From Sipunculus nudus (Eukaryota; Annelida; Sipuncula; Golfingiida; Sipunculidae), in assembly GCA_026874595.1 (NCBI GenBank), contig CM049318.1, forward strand, positions 45,738,456-45,802,455: DNA of 64,000 nucleotides, written 5' to 3'. Below are positions 63,951 to 64,000 of the stretch, in pieces. Positions within the stretch are counted from its first letter, which is position 1. The number at the start of each line of letters is the position of its first letter. A model generated the notes under the pieces. It did not search any database. It had not been told where the DNA came from and saw nothing but the letters and a program-made list of their open reading frames with translations. The position numbers and the translations under genes are program-made.

Positions 63951-64000
63951 TCTGTGGGTTGTGGATGCTCTACAGGCCAAAATTTTCAAGTAATCGTTCT

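Larger units (their letters stand above)
60270..64000 (+). repeat. long repeat region, plus-strand copies of the 11-14 kb family
   Basis: Starts with a TCTG tract and the parts CTCTACAGGCCACAATTTTG, AGGTCAAAGGTCAAGGTCAA, CCGTTACCATGGTTACGAAT and TCTCGTCAAACGAGATATTT. Then follow ~300-345-bp units near 60780, 61100, 61430, 62490, 62810, 63130 and 63470. Each unit has ATTCTACAGGCCACAGTTTT, ATATCTCGAAA, GGCCGCTAGGGGGCGGTGCA, CATATCTCCAAAACTATAAA and GTCTCAATCTTGAGTCACTT. The region runs off the window end. Non-coding. Confidence 0.88.

Overview
The window is a piece of eukaryotic nuclear genome: AT-rich, full of (TA)n and TCTG microsatellites, with introns that have consensus splice sites and with no bacterial gene organisation. 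The mixture of repeats (Helentron, Tigger/pogo, Ginger-like, mariner-like and Ty3/Gypsy remnants, plus long repeats rich in TGACCTTTGACC and GTTACCATGG) and an activin-type TGF-beta ligand point to a bilaterian invertebrate. A mollusc, probably a bivalve, is my best guess by inference. No ribosomal RNA, canonical tRNA gene or CRISPR array is visible.

Host-like coding sequence is sparse. The best gene is the terminal exon of an activin/inhibin-like TGF-beta ligand on the minus strand (53508-54325). It has a furin site and a mature domain that lacks the cysteine used for covalent dimerisation. A first exon of a RecQ-like helicase (42712-42888) carries a Walker A motif and ends at a consensus donor. 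No continuation of either gene was recognised.

Layout. 0.2-1.9 kb: decayed Helentron (replication/helicase part, then an endonuclease domain). 2.2-3.6 kb: internally deleted Tigger element with intact ends and a TA duplication. 4.25-5.6 kb: Ginger-like element with long inverted repeats. 5.6-6.04 kb: 432-bp TRIM (miniature LTR retroelement) whose LTRs carry a tRNA-like RNA polymerase III promoter. 7.7-10.2 kb: second endonuclease fragment and a long repeat with GGTGGCGCCACC arrays. 11-14.3 kb: an inverted copy of the repeat family that also fills 60-64 kb. 14.5-18.4 kb: Gypsy-type polyprotein in the unusual order protease-integrase-RT-RNase H (Gmr1-like), interrupted by a 700-bp solo LTR with a perfect 5-bp duplication. 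18.8-25.2 kb: nested tandem repeats with TCTCGTCAAACGAGA and TTCCGGCAAGC palindromes, including a recent 563-bp duplication. 25.7-27.4 kb: 365-bp satellite.

27.5-36.8 kb and 37.8-40.65 kb: two transposon-like segments of the same type. Their ends start CCCAG, are followed by GTTGGCCCAACG-type arrays, and both carry a homologous small spliced gene (penultimate exon WLKY..DRDGGRKRR and an acidic/serine-rich last exon). This is my leading candidate for an undescribed mobile-element system.

45.05-46.3 kb: LTR with an adjoining polypurine tract, a proline-tRNA-like primer site and the start of a gag gene. 46.3-48.2, 50.9-52.5 and 57.4-59.1 kb: members of a GCTCAGCTGACT-ended tandem repeat family. 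48.2-50.1 kb: mariner-like transposase remnant and inverted blocks. 52.5-53.1 kb: TGTGACCACA repeats. 55.2-56.9 kb: ~144-bp satellite with a three-monomer higher-order unit.

Almost everything is the product of independent insertions and decay, so genes do not work together as an operon or pathway. The functional unit most likely to be expressed is the TGF-beta ligand.
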